This document shows, piece by piece, positions 10,199-22,310 of a stretch of DNA of 64,000 bases (positions within the stretch are counted from its first letter, which is position 1; each line of letters begins with the position of its first letter). The DNA comes from Lolium rigidum (Eukaryota; Streptophyta; Magnoliopsida; Poales; Poaceae). The DNA is taken from positions 100,084,292-100,148,291 of the forward strand of contig NC_061510.1 in assembly GCF_022539505.1 (NCBI RefSeq), in the 5' to 3' direction. The notes under the pieces are model-generated. The model was not told the origin of the DNA, did no database searches, and saw only the letters and a program-made list of their open reading frames with translations. The translations under genes and the position numbers were made by a program.

Positions 10199-10476
10199 AG
10201 GTTGGGTGATTAGGAGGGTGGTTGTACCCCAGCCCACCAGAGTTCAGACTCAGGTTTGACATCTGTGTGTCTCATGAAAGACGGAATATTCATTTAGCGA
10301 GGCGACATTCCCGTTGACAACGAGACGGCTGCGGTGACTTCGTCAATTTCAAAATCCAATCCGCCGGCTTAGTCTTGCGGAGGTGCTCATGGGGTAGGGT
10401 GTGCGTGTGTGCGTTTCTAGGGATTAGTGTATGCGCGTGTATGTAAGCTTCTGCGTTTGTATTGTGTTTCTAAAAA
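10199..10476 (+). mobile_element. Au-like tRNA-derived SINE
   Basis: It begins GAGGTTGGGTGATTAGGAGG (A-box-like), has a B-box-like GTTCAGACTC about 40 bp on, then the grass SINE body with GCGACATTCCCGTTGACAAC, GGAGGTGCTCATGGGG and GTGCGTGTGTGCG, and a tail before TTTCTAAAAAAGAG. The order matches my recollection of the Au SINE of grasses. No target-site duplication was established. Confidence 0.55.
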
Positions 10477-11468
10477 AGAGAGCATTATACTATTTCTTAT
10501 ATACTTTGCCCTTTTAAGGAAATTTATATCACATTTTACTTTATTTTCAAACTTAACGTGCATGCATACAGTCTCTAGACACACAATTTATGCTGTATTT
10601 TTAATTTCATTTTCTGATTTATTATTTATTGGGATTCACATGGATTTATGTTTACCAAATCCGTGTCGGCACACGCGCGAGACATAACTTTTAGTAATCC
10701 TTAGAAAACGGCTGAAGTGGAAAGCAAAGAGAAGTTGTGACTCTTTATTTGTCAACACTCACACTTCGTATTTTGAAGTTTCAAAAAAAATCAAAATAAA
10801 ATTCTATAGATAGCCAATGATGTATACTATAATGGTATGAAATCTCAATACAAACAACTTCATATTCTGGGCTACACAAAAATGACAAATTCGACCACTA
10901 GCTATAGTAATGAGCCACACTTCATCGCTATTATCGACGAGTGTAAACATGTAATATCATTTTTTTAGGTGGGTAAACATGGAATATCAAAGATGAGAGA
11001 AGATTGTTTCTGAGTTTCTTGATTACAGTGAGTTTTCCTTGCCAATAAGACAACATCGAACAATGCAAAGCAGATCAACAAAATGAAAATGACGACGAAA
11101 TTTTTAAAATGCCCTTCGTCTTCAATCTTCAGACCGTGTTAATGGTGCGCTACCGCTTCCACTCCTCCCTGAGTCAGCATGATATTTCTGGTTGCGAACG
11201 GGAAGTCGTCGAACGGGTCAAGAAGATCACATCTGTCCCAAAGAAGAAGGAATAACCGTCGATGAAACTCCTTTGCGACCTGGAGATCCCCATATCTAGA
11301 AGAATATGTGGCTGAAGCCGAGAAGAATTTATTGGAGAAGACGCCGCCGCCACCACCTGAACGCCGCCCACCAAACCAAAACACTAAAACCAGTGGAATG
11401 GAGCCCTCCTACAGGGCCTGAAATCCACTCCACCTCCATGGCCCGAAGGCCATAATAGCAAGGCAGAT
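10477..11468. other. Intergenic DNA, nothing recognised
   Basis: AT-rich to about 11100, then mixed composition. Short reading frames exist (for example minus 11139-11384) but carry no motif, and their composition looks random. Confidence 0.6.
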
Positions 11469-13960
11469 TGTAACATCCCAACTTTGTTACATAAATAAAT
11501 GTTGGTTAGATCATGTGCATTACATTGAACTTGATAAAAAGATCACTAAATTAAGGAAGAAAACCTTGCAAATGTTTGCATTTTTCTCTAATTATAATTT
11601 ATGGTTTGAATAGAAGTTTCAAAATGGGTTCAAATACCCTAAAACCTCAAAATACCTCTCTGTTTTAAATTATGCAGAGTATTACCAAAAGTGCGGGTTT
11701 TTTTTTCTTCAAAACCTCCCATGTATACTTTGATAGGAAGACACAGTGTTGCCTGGCACTGCGCCAGCTGCTAAATCATCCGCCCCACCGCTGCGATCTG
11801 CGCCGCCGCACCCGGCGACGCCGCAGGAACCCTAGCCCCTCACTTATCCCCCCGGCTCTCTAGCCAACTGCGGAAACCCTAGCCCCAGCTTCCGCATGCC
11901 CCTTCCGCTCTACGCCGACCCACGCCTTCTGAGAAGCCCACAAGCTCCGCATCGTGGCACTCTACCTCTCCGTTGAAGCGCGCCTGCTGGGAAGATCCGA
12001 ACTGAGCCAATCGATGCCTCCATCGCCACAGCCAGTCGTTGTTGTTGCCATCGTCTTCGGCCATCTATTTCCTCGCCGTCGAATCCATCCACCTTAGGGT
12101 GAGGTCTCGTTGCTCTGGCGCTACTCACCTCTCTCCCTATCCCTCTCTATCGCGCTCGCGCCACCACTCTGCATTCGGTGTTGCTCTAGCTTTTCGGCGC
12201 CGCGTCTCCGGCAACCATTGGCGAGTGGCGCCGCCACCAATTGGTCCGCCGTGAACTTGCGTGTCGAACGCGCTAGTGCATGTAGTCGCATGCACGCTTA
12301 GTCGATGATGTCGTGCTCGACCGGTGTGGACGAAGTCCGGCCGACGTCACGCTGATGCCATTATGACTTAGCGACCCTTTTCTTTTTCGGAAATCATTTC
12401 TGTATTACTTAAATATATGACAAGTGGGCCATGGTCGTTAGATCTTTAATTTTTCTTAAATGCTAATAAATGTTTAAAACCCTAACAATGGGTCCGACTA
12501 TCATATTATTGCAGAAATTAAATAAAATTTTGGAAATTCAGAACTAATTCATTTAAATCGGAAAAATTAAAATAATATATATCAGAATGTTCTGAAAATA
12601 AACTCTAAAATATTATGTATAATTCATACATCATTGAAACAAATAAATTTGCATCATTAGTTAAACCCTAACGAATCCCTCTCTTATGTCGGGCCCGATG
12701 TCAGTATCCTTCAAATTGATGTTGCACCTAGGGTTTATTCAAGTCCTTTAACATGACATATCATTTATGTTATATGTGCATTGCATTATGCCATGTCTTG
12801 AATGGATGTTTCCCTTTTCAATATTTGGTCCGAGCTCAACACCACATAAGATCCGAAGTTGTCTGCTGAAGGACGAGGCAAGCATAACCTCGTTTATATG
12901 ATTTCAAAGCATTACAACTTTTGGTTACTACATGTTCCATACGATTCAAGTGTCTTTTGTCGGTAGATAGAGTTATCCTACGTGTTGCATGTTCTATCCT
13001 TGTAGCATAAATTCATTGATCCACTTCTCCCGACATAATTAGGTTTGATCTCGTATGCATCGCTAGAGCCTTACATAACTTATGCTTAGTGTGCTCTGGT
13101 TGATGAATCAGAGCTACGATTGAAATTAGAGTTGTTTGGCACGTGTGGGTAAAAGTTGTGCATCCCTGTAGGGTTATATCTTTTCAAAAAGTCATATCCA
13201 CGGTTATAGACAACTAGGGAACGAATATTGGATTCACAGAGAACTTTAACCTGGTATTAAAACTTGGAAACAAAGTGTGAATACGGATGCCTCCTCTAGG
13301 GTTGATCCAGGGGTGATCCTAGTTGATAGATTGAGGTGATGTTGATTCGTTGGATATCATATGATGATCAATAGATCCCGAGGTATCAATCTCTTATCCC
13401 CTTCTAAAGGTTCTGAGTAGTCGAGCTTCTCCTATCTCTTGTCTTACATAGAAAAACTAGCTTTTCGCAAAATAACTCCATAGAAAGCCCGCATTCCTGC
13501 TTTTTTAACAAGTTGTATTAAGTCTTTGCCGAGTCCCTGTATTCAGCTTGTCACATTTCTGCTTCAGATGAAGTTGCTACAGCCGAAGGTGGTTTCTACG
13601 TTAACATCGACGAGTAGTTTGGTGTTCCTAGGCAGCAACCTAAGACTTATGAACTAGGACACTCGCTTTATGTTATGACCTCTTAGGCCCTTTGTTATCT
13701 TGTTATGTAGCATAACATAATTCACTTTCCTTTTCTTGTTGTAATGTTGGGTCAGTGACATCTATGTGTAATTATTTGGATCTTACTCTGCTAAGAGTTG
13801 TAATATATTGTTTGTGAGTCGTAGAGTCACTGTTGTGTTACCGATTCTCTCATTGTAGTCTCTAGAGCTCTAGATTCGACTTATGTCAGACGAAGATTTG
13901 GTATTTGTCTATTCCTGATCTCGGGGAGGCGAAGAAACCCTAATTGCCTTGTGAGCGTTC
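11469..13960. mobile_element. Unclassified repeat-like region, possibly an old LTR element
   Basis: The segment begins TGTAACATCCCAAC, like several grass LTRs starting TGTAACA. It has a GC-rich leader-like part (11750-12360) followed by AT-rich non-coding DNA. No second LTR, primer site or coding motif was found. Repeat status is inferred from style only. Confidence 0.3.
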
Positions 13961-14652
13961 TTTCGGACGATGGGAAATAGATTGTACTTTTGATTATAGT
14001 GAGTTAAGGGCATAAACCATCACTTTTTTTTTTTTGAACACTCATAAAACCATCACTCTGATGGCTTAATTTAACAAACTCTATCACTTTATGTTTTTTT
14101 AGCCATCGCTTCAAAGTAAAAAAAAAAAACACTAGGATTTTGAAAGTTCTTTCGCCAAGATAGCACCGATCAACGCTGAGAGCAAATTGACTAGGTTTAA
14201 GACATTGGACCCACCTATCAGGGCAAAGTGGAACGAGGGAGACGACGTGGGGTCACGATGGGCATTCAAAGTTTATCCAAATTTTCGAATCGGGTTGTTG
14301 GAAATGTGTTGCACTTGAATGAACGAACAGATGCAGGCGTTTCTAACTTTCTATGCTTGTTCAGTCCACAAGTGCTCTCTGTCTCTATGGTTCGATTAAA
14401 TGCTAATACCTTGAATGATCAGGGGGACACTAATGCTGGTCCTCTTGGTGTCTTTAGATATTTACGATTCAAAGCCATGATAATGTATTTGACCATTTGA
14501 ACGAGACGGCAAAGAATTAGCAGACCTTGACCTCACAATCCAATTCTTCAAAATGGATTTGCATCATCACAAAAGAAAACTGCTATGACATATATTAGTT
14601 ACAATAATTTCTTCGACGACACAGCCAGCGTATCCTCACTCATGCTCTAATC
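13961..14652. other. Intergenic DNA and FBPase 3' flank
   Basis: Contains two A/T homopolymer tracts (14026-14035, 14118-14129) and an unremarkable plus-strand frame at 14228-14500 with no motif. The last 60-70 bp are the 3' untranslated region of the FBPase gene. Confidence 0.5.
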
Positions 14653-16151
14653 TCAAGCCAAGAACTTTTCCACCTTCTCTACCTCCTCCACGCTGCCAAC
14701 GTACAGAGGCACTCTCTGATGGACCTGCACGGAGCATACACAATGGTTCAGATCACGAACACCAATTTAACCAACACATTTTAAGCGCATCAGTGGTGAT
14801 TGCATATAACTATATAAGCAGCTTACCTCGGTGGGCATAATGTCAAGTACCCTCTGGTGGCCATCGGAGCCTTTGCCGCCGGCCTGCTCTGCGATGAAAC
14901 TCATGGGCGCGCACTCGTAGAGCAGCCGCAGTTTGCCGTTCTTGCTGTTGGTGTCCCTGGGGTATCCGTAGATGCCGCCGTAGAGCATGGTGCGGTGGAA
15001 GTCGCCGACGAGGCTGCCGATGTAGCGGGCAGAGTAGGGCTTGCCGGAGGTGCCGGGTTCCTTGAGGCTGTCCATGTACTTCTTGAGCTTGTCGTCCCAC
15101 AGCGCGTAGTTGCCCTCGTTGAAGGAGTAGATCTTGCCAGATTTGGGGATCTGCACCTTCTCCTGCGTCAGCACGAACTCGCCGTACATTGGGTCCAGCG
15201 TGAACACGTACACTCCGGTGCCAATGGTGAGCACGAAGATGATGGAGCTCGAGTACATGCAGTAGCCGGCGGCCAGCAGGTTGGTCCCCGGCTGGCACAC
15301 GTTCACCACGCACATCTGCGTCACCTCGTCAAGCTGCACGCTCGCGCATGAACGAGCTTCTATTAGCGCACGAACGAGCTGCGCGGAAGAAGCAAGAACG
15401 ATATGGATTCAAGTGGTACGTACGGTTGGGTTATCGCCGATGCCGGCGAGGCACTCGTCGGCGGGGCTGTAGATGCCGAAGATGGAGCCGGTGGAGACGG
15501 CGGCATCGATGTTGGAGGAGCCGTCGAGCGGGTCGAACACCACGATGTAGTTGCCCGAGTAGCTCTCCTCCACCGCCACCGGCACGTCCTCCTCCTCCGA
15601 CGCGATCACGCCGGTGCGCCCGCTCGACCTCAGACAGTTCGAGAACACCTGCGGGCGCGCGTGCGTACAGTACATCGGTTCGAGGTTTCCTGTGGTTAAT
15701 TTGTTTACTATTTACTCCATCCGCACACACATACCTCGTTGGAGATGACGTCGAGCTTCTTCTGGTCCTCGCCCTGCACGTTGGTGGCACCCTGGACGCC
15801 GGTGAGGTTGGAGATGGGCGCGCGCTGCACCAGTGACCCAATCTGCTTGCACGCCGTGGAGATGCTGGACAGCACGATGGTCATCTCGCCATCGATGACT
15901 CCGGCCATCTCCTGCTTCAGCAGCCACGTCGTCAGGGTGATGATATCGTAGCTGCTCCTTGTTTTAGGCTTTGCTACCGGCGCCGAGGCCGCGTCCACGA
16001 CCGCCATGCACCGCATGCTCGGAGCCGAAGCCTGGCCGGCGAAGAGGCCGCCTCCGGTCCTCCTGGGGAGGCCGCATTGGAGGAAGCTGGCCACCGCCTG
16101 CTGACGGGGGAGCAGAAGCGGGTGGGAGGTGGTGGTGGTCGCGGCGGCCAT
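14653..16151 (-). CDS. FBP: Chloroplast fructose-1,6-bisphosphatase, redox-regulated form
   Basis: This enzyme hydrolyses fructose-1,6-bisphosphate to fructose-6-phosphate in the stromal Calvin cycle. Four exons, all phase 0 with GT-AG borders: 16151-15735, 15648-15424, 15333-14827, 14724-14653, giving 406 aa, about the family's usual precursor length. Residues 1 to about 50 are a Ser/Thr/Arg-rich transit peptide. Motifs include ASEEED (155-160), metal-binding DPLDGSSN (178-185) and [12 protein letters not shown] near the phosphate site. The plastid-specific loop keeps all three regulatory cysteines (205, 222, 227: ADEC, QMC, NVC), so thioredoxin control is expected. The ATG at 16151 is chosen; only GTG lies upstream in frame. 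No frameshift or missing residue was seen, so the gene looks functional. The symbol is generic. Confidence 0.95.
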
Positions 16152-16345
16152 TGCTTTGCTGTTGGTGCGCACCGTGGTGGAGGTGGCAGCTTCTTGTTTT
16201 GTTCCATTGGTTCCGGGCTGCGGTATGTGGTATGTGTGGCTCGAGAGAGGGCGGGAGGCGAGTGTGTGGATTGGGGAAAGAATTGTGAGGATGTCATCGT
16301 TCGCTTCAGAAGTTCAGAGTCTTGTCTTCTGCCTGAGTCACATTC

Positions 16346-16357
16346 GCATATACGCCC
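16346..16357 (-). promoter_or_regulatory. Possible TATA element of the FBPase gene
   Basis: The minus strand reads GGCGTATATGCG about 195-205 bp upstream of the ATG, a reasonable place for a TATA-like element with a leader of roughly 165 nt. It is a weak match and no other core element supports it. Confidence 0.25.
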
Positions 16358-16403
16358 AGTGAGAATAGATATTTCGTGGATCGTAGAAATAGCATCCGGC
16401 ACA

Positions 16404-18418
16404 CTATTCAGCTTTCATTTTTTTTTTTTTTGCAACAACAGCGTCATGTTGATCTGCGTCCTGGCGGCACGGTGGCTTGGGCCCCGATCTATGTGCGGCA
16501 AATGGGTTGGGTGGCACGGGCAGCAGAACCGCTTGCCACTTCGGCAGCGGTGGTGCTCGGGATCCAACCAGCTAGTGTCGAAGATGAATCTACGTGGCTG
16601 CTGATGAAAACCAAGGTGGACGACGTCGGCACCTCTTGGCATCGTTTGCCTTGTTGAAGGTATCGTTTTTGCACCTCCCATTTCCTTGCTTGGGTGCTCC
16701 AGAAGAAACCCTAGACCCGAAGATCCAAGTCCCCCAGATCAGACGTTAGCAGCACTTTTGGCGCCACTCTCCCTCTTGAGGTCATGGTCTTTGGAGCAAT
16801 TTCTAGTTGGAGCGGTTTGACGGTGGAGAGATGTTGTATCTATCGCTTTAGCGATGGCGACTCTCAGTGACATGGTGCAGCGGGTTCTCGGTATAGGACG
16901 CATGGTGGTGGTGCACGGGTTTGGTGTCGGGGCGATATCGACGGCGGGACTAACAAGGACTATGCGAATCTTTGCCCTAGCGGTGTAACTTTGAAAGCGT
17001 GTGCATGAGGTGCTCGTTGTAGGTTGGATCGGATGCGTGCTCCTAGCTTGCCATAGAGTGACTCGGGGGCACCAACCAGCCCAGTACTCTCTTCTCGAGA
17101 GAACAAAATCTGGATCGACCGACCAGCGGCTCCTCTCTATCAGTGTCAATGTACATGAGTACGTCCTCTCTTCCTCCCCCTCTGACTTCTATGAGAAATT
17201 AATGTATGGCAAATTGATGCTAGCATACGAGACGGATCCTGCTGAATTTCCATCTATAAACTATGTCATGCGCCCTCAACAATTCGTATCGACGCACCGT
17301 TCTCTGTTGCGGCTAGGCGTCTGCCTCATACTCACGCCGACGGTGAGCAACTATGTCTATTCTTCTCCGGTTTCCATATCGCATGTTGCCATTTTGCCAG
17401 ATTTGGATTTCCTCATCCCAAGTTCTCGCCAGTTGGACGCCAGAAAAAAAAACACTAAAAACTATGGTGTAACTTTTTCCGCGACGGAGACCTCGTAAAA
17501 AGGAGGGTGAGAGGAAGTGCTCGAGGGCAAGATGGGCCCCCATGGTGTGGCCAGGAGGTGGGCCTTACGTGGGGCCCACTATGGCCCTCGCGGCTCCCCG
17601 CTTGTCACTCGAGTTCTCTAGTTTTGTGACAAAAACTTCCACAACTTTTGTTTGAATTGTTTGACCCCCGTAAGGTCTCTAAAACAAGAACATAAGAAGG
17701 AAAAAGGTTTTCTGGCTACTAAAATTAAATACCAAAATATAGACTTTCGAAAAAATCCCGTAATAATATTTGATCAATAGATACATATACTAAAGATAGA
17801 GGATTTAAACACTCCACCTCACGATACTGTAGAGAGACTAATTTTCTCCAATGGGATCGTGCCACATCGTCCATCGCTAAAAAAAATTATGTTGCTCACC
17901 TTTTATTCTCCGACGTTAACTTTTTGAGATAACTTTTCGGTTGTAGTTTTCAACTGGTAGTTACCCCACGGTACCTCCTGACAGTGAGTAATTATCCGAC
18001 AATATTTTTTGATTAAAATTTTCTAGTAGTAATTTATTATTTGTTTTATTGTTTTTTTATTTTTATTCGATAATTTTTTGACACATTTTTCCGGCCGCAA
18101 TTTGTCCACTGCAACTTCGAAGGTGATTTTTCGACTTGTTTGGCGGTTATTTCTTGATACAGATTTTTGACTCGGTGATTATTTGTCATTAATCTTTTAT
18201 CGGCGTGCCGGTCTCCACTTCACGGTGTTGTGGAGAGCCTAAGTTTTGCCAATGGGGTCGTGCCACGTCGGCCATTACTAGCGATACGGTGGTGCCGCAC
18301 AATACGGTGGTGGAGGTGAGGCGTAGCCAGCAACCGTTGGTGGGAAAATCTTCAATGAGAGAACAAAAGTTACGCGGTGAAATGGAGACGTGGCACGATC
18401 GCTGGTGGTGGAGGTGAG
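16404..18418. other. Intergenic DNA upstream of FBPase; direct repeat pair inside
   Basis: A 14-base T run at about 16418-16431 may mark the A-tail of an inserted retroelement. No protein motif is visible in the GC-rich part (16440-17000). A roughly 62-bp imperfect direct repeat occurs at 17812-17873 and 18212-18273 (offset exactly 400), both starting CTCCAC and containing TCGTGCCAC. A further copy of GTGGCACGATC occurs inverted near 18391. This suggests a small unclassified element ending near 18418. Confidence 0.4.
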
Positions 18419-19995
18419 TGATACGTCTCAAATGTATCTATAATTTTTGATGTTCCATGCTTGTTTTACACCAATTTATATATGGTTTGCTCATGCTTTG
18501 TTGCACTTTTATACATTTTCCGGCACTAACCCATTAACAAGATGCCACAGTGCCAGTTCCCTGTTTTCTGCTGTTTTGTATTTCAGAAAAGTTGTATAGG
18601 AAATATTCTCGGAATTGGACGAAACAAAAGCCGAAGTCAATATTTTTCTGTAACGAAGACATAGTCCAGAGGGGTGTCGAAGGGGAGCAGCAGGGCGGCC
18701 ACGCTATCCCTAGGCGCGGCCTAGCCCTGGCCCACGCCTAGGGGTGGTGTGGGCCACCCTGGCCTCCACCGACATCTCCCCTCCGCCTATTTATTCACGA
18801 TCTCGGGAAAACCCTGAACACCCGAGCCTCCATCCACGAAAAGTTCCGTCGCGGTCGCCATTGCAGACCCTAGCTCGGGAGGGTTCTGAAGCTCTTCCCG
18901 GCACCCTGCCGGAGGGGGAAATCATCGCCGGAGGCATCTACATCGCCATGCTCGCCTCCGAAGTGATGCGTGAGTAGTTCATCCCTGAACTATGGGTCCA
19001 TAGCAGTAGCTAGATGGTTGTCTTCTCCAATTTGTGCCTCATGTTTAGATCTTGTGAGCTGCCCTACATGGTCAAGATCATCCTTATGTAATACATGTTG
19101 TGTTTGCTGGGATCCGATGAATATTGTATACTATGTTGAGATCGATTATATATTCTTGTCATATGTTATTTATGATCATGCATGCTCTCCGTTGCTAGTA
19201 GATACTCTTCCCAAGTAGATGCTTATGACTCCAAGAGGGGGTATTTATGCTCGATAGTAGGTTCATGCCTCTAGTTTTCTGGAAGAGTGACAATAACTTC
19301 TAAGATTGTAGATGTGTTGTTGCTACTAGGAAGAAAACAACAATGTTTTATCCGAGGGTAATTCTATTTTTTTAGTTTACACATATTGCTTAATGCGATA
19401 ATCTGTTGCTTGCAACTTAATACTGGAAGGGGTTCGGACGATAACCGGAAGGTGGATTATTAGTCATAGACGCAGTTGGAATACGGTCTATGTATTATCT
19501 TGTAATGCCCAAACGAATCTCATAGTAATTATCTTGTCATGTATGGTCGATATTCTGTCAATTACCAGCTGTAATTTATTCACACGGCATATTATTTATC
19601 TTTATGGAGAGACACCTCTAGTGAACTGCGGACCCCGGTTCTTTCTTTTACACTGATAAATTCATCCACTGCAATCCTGCTCTGTTTACTTTCCGCAAGC
19701 ATTGTTCTCTTTAATTACTGCAAACATCTCTTTCCACTTGATACATTTAATCCTTTGTGTTCAGTAAAACCGGTGAGATTGACAACCTCACTGTAAGTTG
19801 GGGCAAAGTATTTTTGTTGTGTTGTATGCAGGTTCCATATTGTTGCTGACGCCGGTAGTACGTCCTGCCAATAGTCAGCTAGCAACACCTTCAGAAGTCA
19901 CGCCTTTCTCCTACTGATCGATTAAGCCTTGGTTTCTTACTGAGGAAAAACTTGCTGCTGTACTCATCACACCTTTCTCTTGGGGTTCCCCAACA
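18419..19995 (+). mobile_element. TGATACGTC-type LTR (solo or truncated)
   Basis: Starts TGATACGTCTCAAATG and follows the LTR at 41288 motif by motif, including AAGATGCCACAGTGCCAG, TATTTATTCACG, CACCCTGCCGGAGG, GTGAGTAGTTCATCC, TTGGTTTCTTACTGAGG and TCTTGGGGTTCCC. It stops near 19995, slightly short of the expected terminal CA. No internal domain or second LTR is attached. Confidence 0.7.
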
Positions 19996-20306
19996 AATTC
20001 CAGCAGTGAGGCGCAATCGGCAATTGCTGGTGGACTGGAGCAGGCCACCATGACCATGGCGCAAGCGGTGGCGAGCGACTAGACTCGCTATGACGTATGA
20101 TGCTGGCATGGAGGCAGCGCTACTGGTGAAGAGATTCTGCTGGGAAGTTGCCATATGGAGGAGGGTCAGGCGCGTCGGCGCGACAAGCATTAGACCATGT
20201 CCGCGACAGGCTCCAGCGATGTCCTGACGACCCGGAGTGCCTTCGTGCGGTAGGAGCATGAGGGTTGGGATTCGCGTTGTGCTACCAAAAACAAAATATC
20301 TCATAA

Positions 20307-22310
20307 TGAAAGGTTTTTATGAAGAGTGGCGCGCTTTAATTGATAAAAAAAATTGATGGAAGTGTTGGCATAAAGGTTAATGCTGACATTGGTAAATACT
20401 TCTAAACAAAAAAAGGTTTGCAGCAAGGTGATCCCGTATCTCCGATGTTATTTAATATTGTGGCGAATATGCTGGCTATTTTAATTGATCCTGCTAAATT
20501 TGATGGTCAAATTGAATGAGTGGCCTCTCGCCTAGTGGATGAGGATTATTAATCCTTCAGTATGTCGATGACACAATTCTATTTATGGATCATGAATTGG
20601 AAAATGCGAGAAACCTAAAATTAATACTATCAGCGTTCGAGCATTTGTCAGGTCTAAAGATTAATTTTCATAAGTGTGAAATGTTTTGCTTCGGCGAGGC
20701 CTAAGACGAGGTCAATCTATATGCCGAGCTTTCTGGATGTGGACTGGGCAGTTTTTCATTCAGCTATCCGGGCATTCCGATTCATTATCGGAGGCTTACG
20801 CTTGCTGAATGGAAATTTGTCGAGGAAAAACTATAGAAGCGTTTAAGTAGTTGGAAAAGAAAATTACTATCTTTGGGAGTCAGATTAGTCCTCATAAATT
20901 TAGTACTCACAAACGTGGTACCGTATATATGATTTCTTTCTTTCAGCTGCCTAAAGAAGTTTTGCATAGATTGGATTATTTCCGATATAGATCCTTTTGG
21001 AAATGAGATAGTGAGAAGAAGAAATACCAGTTAACTAAATAGAGTGTAATTTGCCTTCCAAAAGATCAAGGTGGACTTGGGGTCTACGATCTGGAGGTTA
21101 AAAACAGAGTCTTCCTAGAAAAATGGCTGGCTATGTTACTAAATGAGGATGGTATATGGTCAAACTTGTTGCGGAGAAGTATGTTGGCTCAAAAGCGATT
21201 TCTCAGGTCATATGGAAACTTGGAGACTCTCATTTTTGGTCTGTTATTGTGGCAACTAAAAGGTATTTCTTCCTATATATATGATGCTTCTCCATCAGGG
21301 ATGGGTCAGAGATAAGGTTTTAGGAGGATAGATGGTTGGGAGCAACCACCATTCGAGAACAATATTCAGCTTTGTACAATATCGTACGTCATAAAAGCAG
21401 CACCTTACAAAAAGTGATGGAAACATCTCCACCGTCTATGTCGTTTAGGTGTGATCTTATTGGCTCCCGGTTGGCTTCTTGGAATGAAATGCTACAACGG
21501 TTAGCTTCAGTCCAGTTGTTTCAGGGGTCTGATGGGGACTAACTAAGAATGGTGTATTTTTTGTAGGTTCCATGTATAAAGTGTTAATCGATCCCATTCA
21601 GATGGTACTTAATAATAACAAAATTTGGATGATGAAGATACCGTTGAAAACTAAAGTTTTTGCATTGTATATTCGTCGTGGTGTTATTCTTATTAAAGAT
21701 AATCTTGGAAAACGAAACTGGCATGGATGCACGAAATGTGTTTTTTGTCACGAAGAGGAGACAATAAAATCTTTTTTCTATTGTCGGTTCCTTAGATCTA
21801 TATGGTTAATCATTCAGATAGGTTCTACCTTATACCCTTCTCGAAGCATTACAAATATTCTTGGCAATTGGCTAAAATAGGGCGGATTCTAGGTTTAAGA
21901 CTCTTATCAGAGTGGGAGCGATTGGAATTATATGATCATCTTGGCTATGTAGGAATGAAAAGATTTTTAAGGATAAAAATTCTTCTCTTATGGAGGTTAT
22001 TTACCGCTGTACGGCTTTGCTTCGTTTTTGGCCGCCGCTTCAGAGCTTGGAGGATAGCGACCTCTTTATGGAGGTGTTTACACGATTATAGGATACGGCG
22101 AAAGAATTTATTACCCAACATGTGTGACTGCATAATCGTAGGATTGCGACGCCAATGGCATAGCTAGCGGTCTAGTCTTCTATTGTCGGTTTTTGTATCT
22201 TTTATGTCGTTTTCACAGTTTTTTAACGGCGGTGTGCATCTTAGCTATGCGGAGGCCGGGTGTGTTGCTTAAATATTTTAAGTAATAAAGATCCCTTTAT
22301 CAAAAAAAAA
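20307..22310 (+). mobile_element. Degenerate L1-type LINE with poly-A tail
   Basis: Plus-strand pieces read GLQQGDPVSPMLFNI and LQYVDDTILFMDHE (Y-V-D-D catalytic box of reverse transcriptase), HLSGLKINFHKCEMFCFGE, SWKRKLLSLGVRLVLINLVL and a zinc-binding part with KVFALYIRRGV, CTKCVFCHEEETIKS and WLII. Many stops and frameshifts break it. The 3' end is a run of A at about 22301-22310. It is older than the LINE at 7827-10195 and differs from it in sequence. The stretch 19996-20306 has nothing recognised. Confidence 0.75.

Noticed and set aside
14228..14500. 90-codon plus-strand frame downstream of FBPase
   Set aside because: No motif, no splice or promoter context; random-looking.
16149..16172. 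Longer FBPase start at 16172
   Set aside because: The codon there is GTG. The ATG at 16151 begins the usual MAAATTTTS transit peptide.
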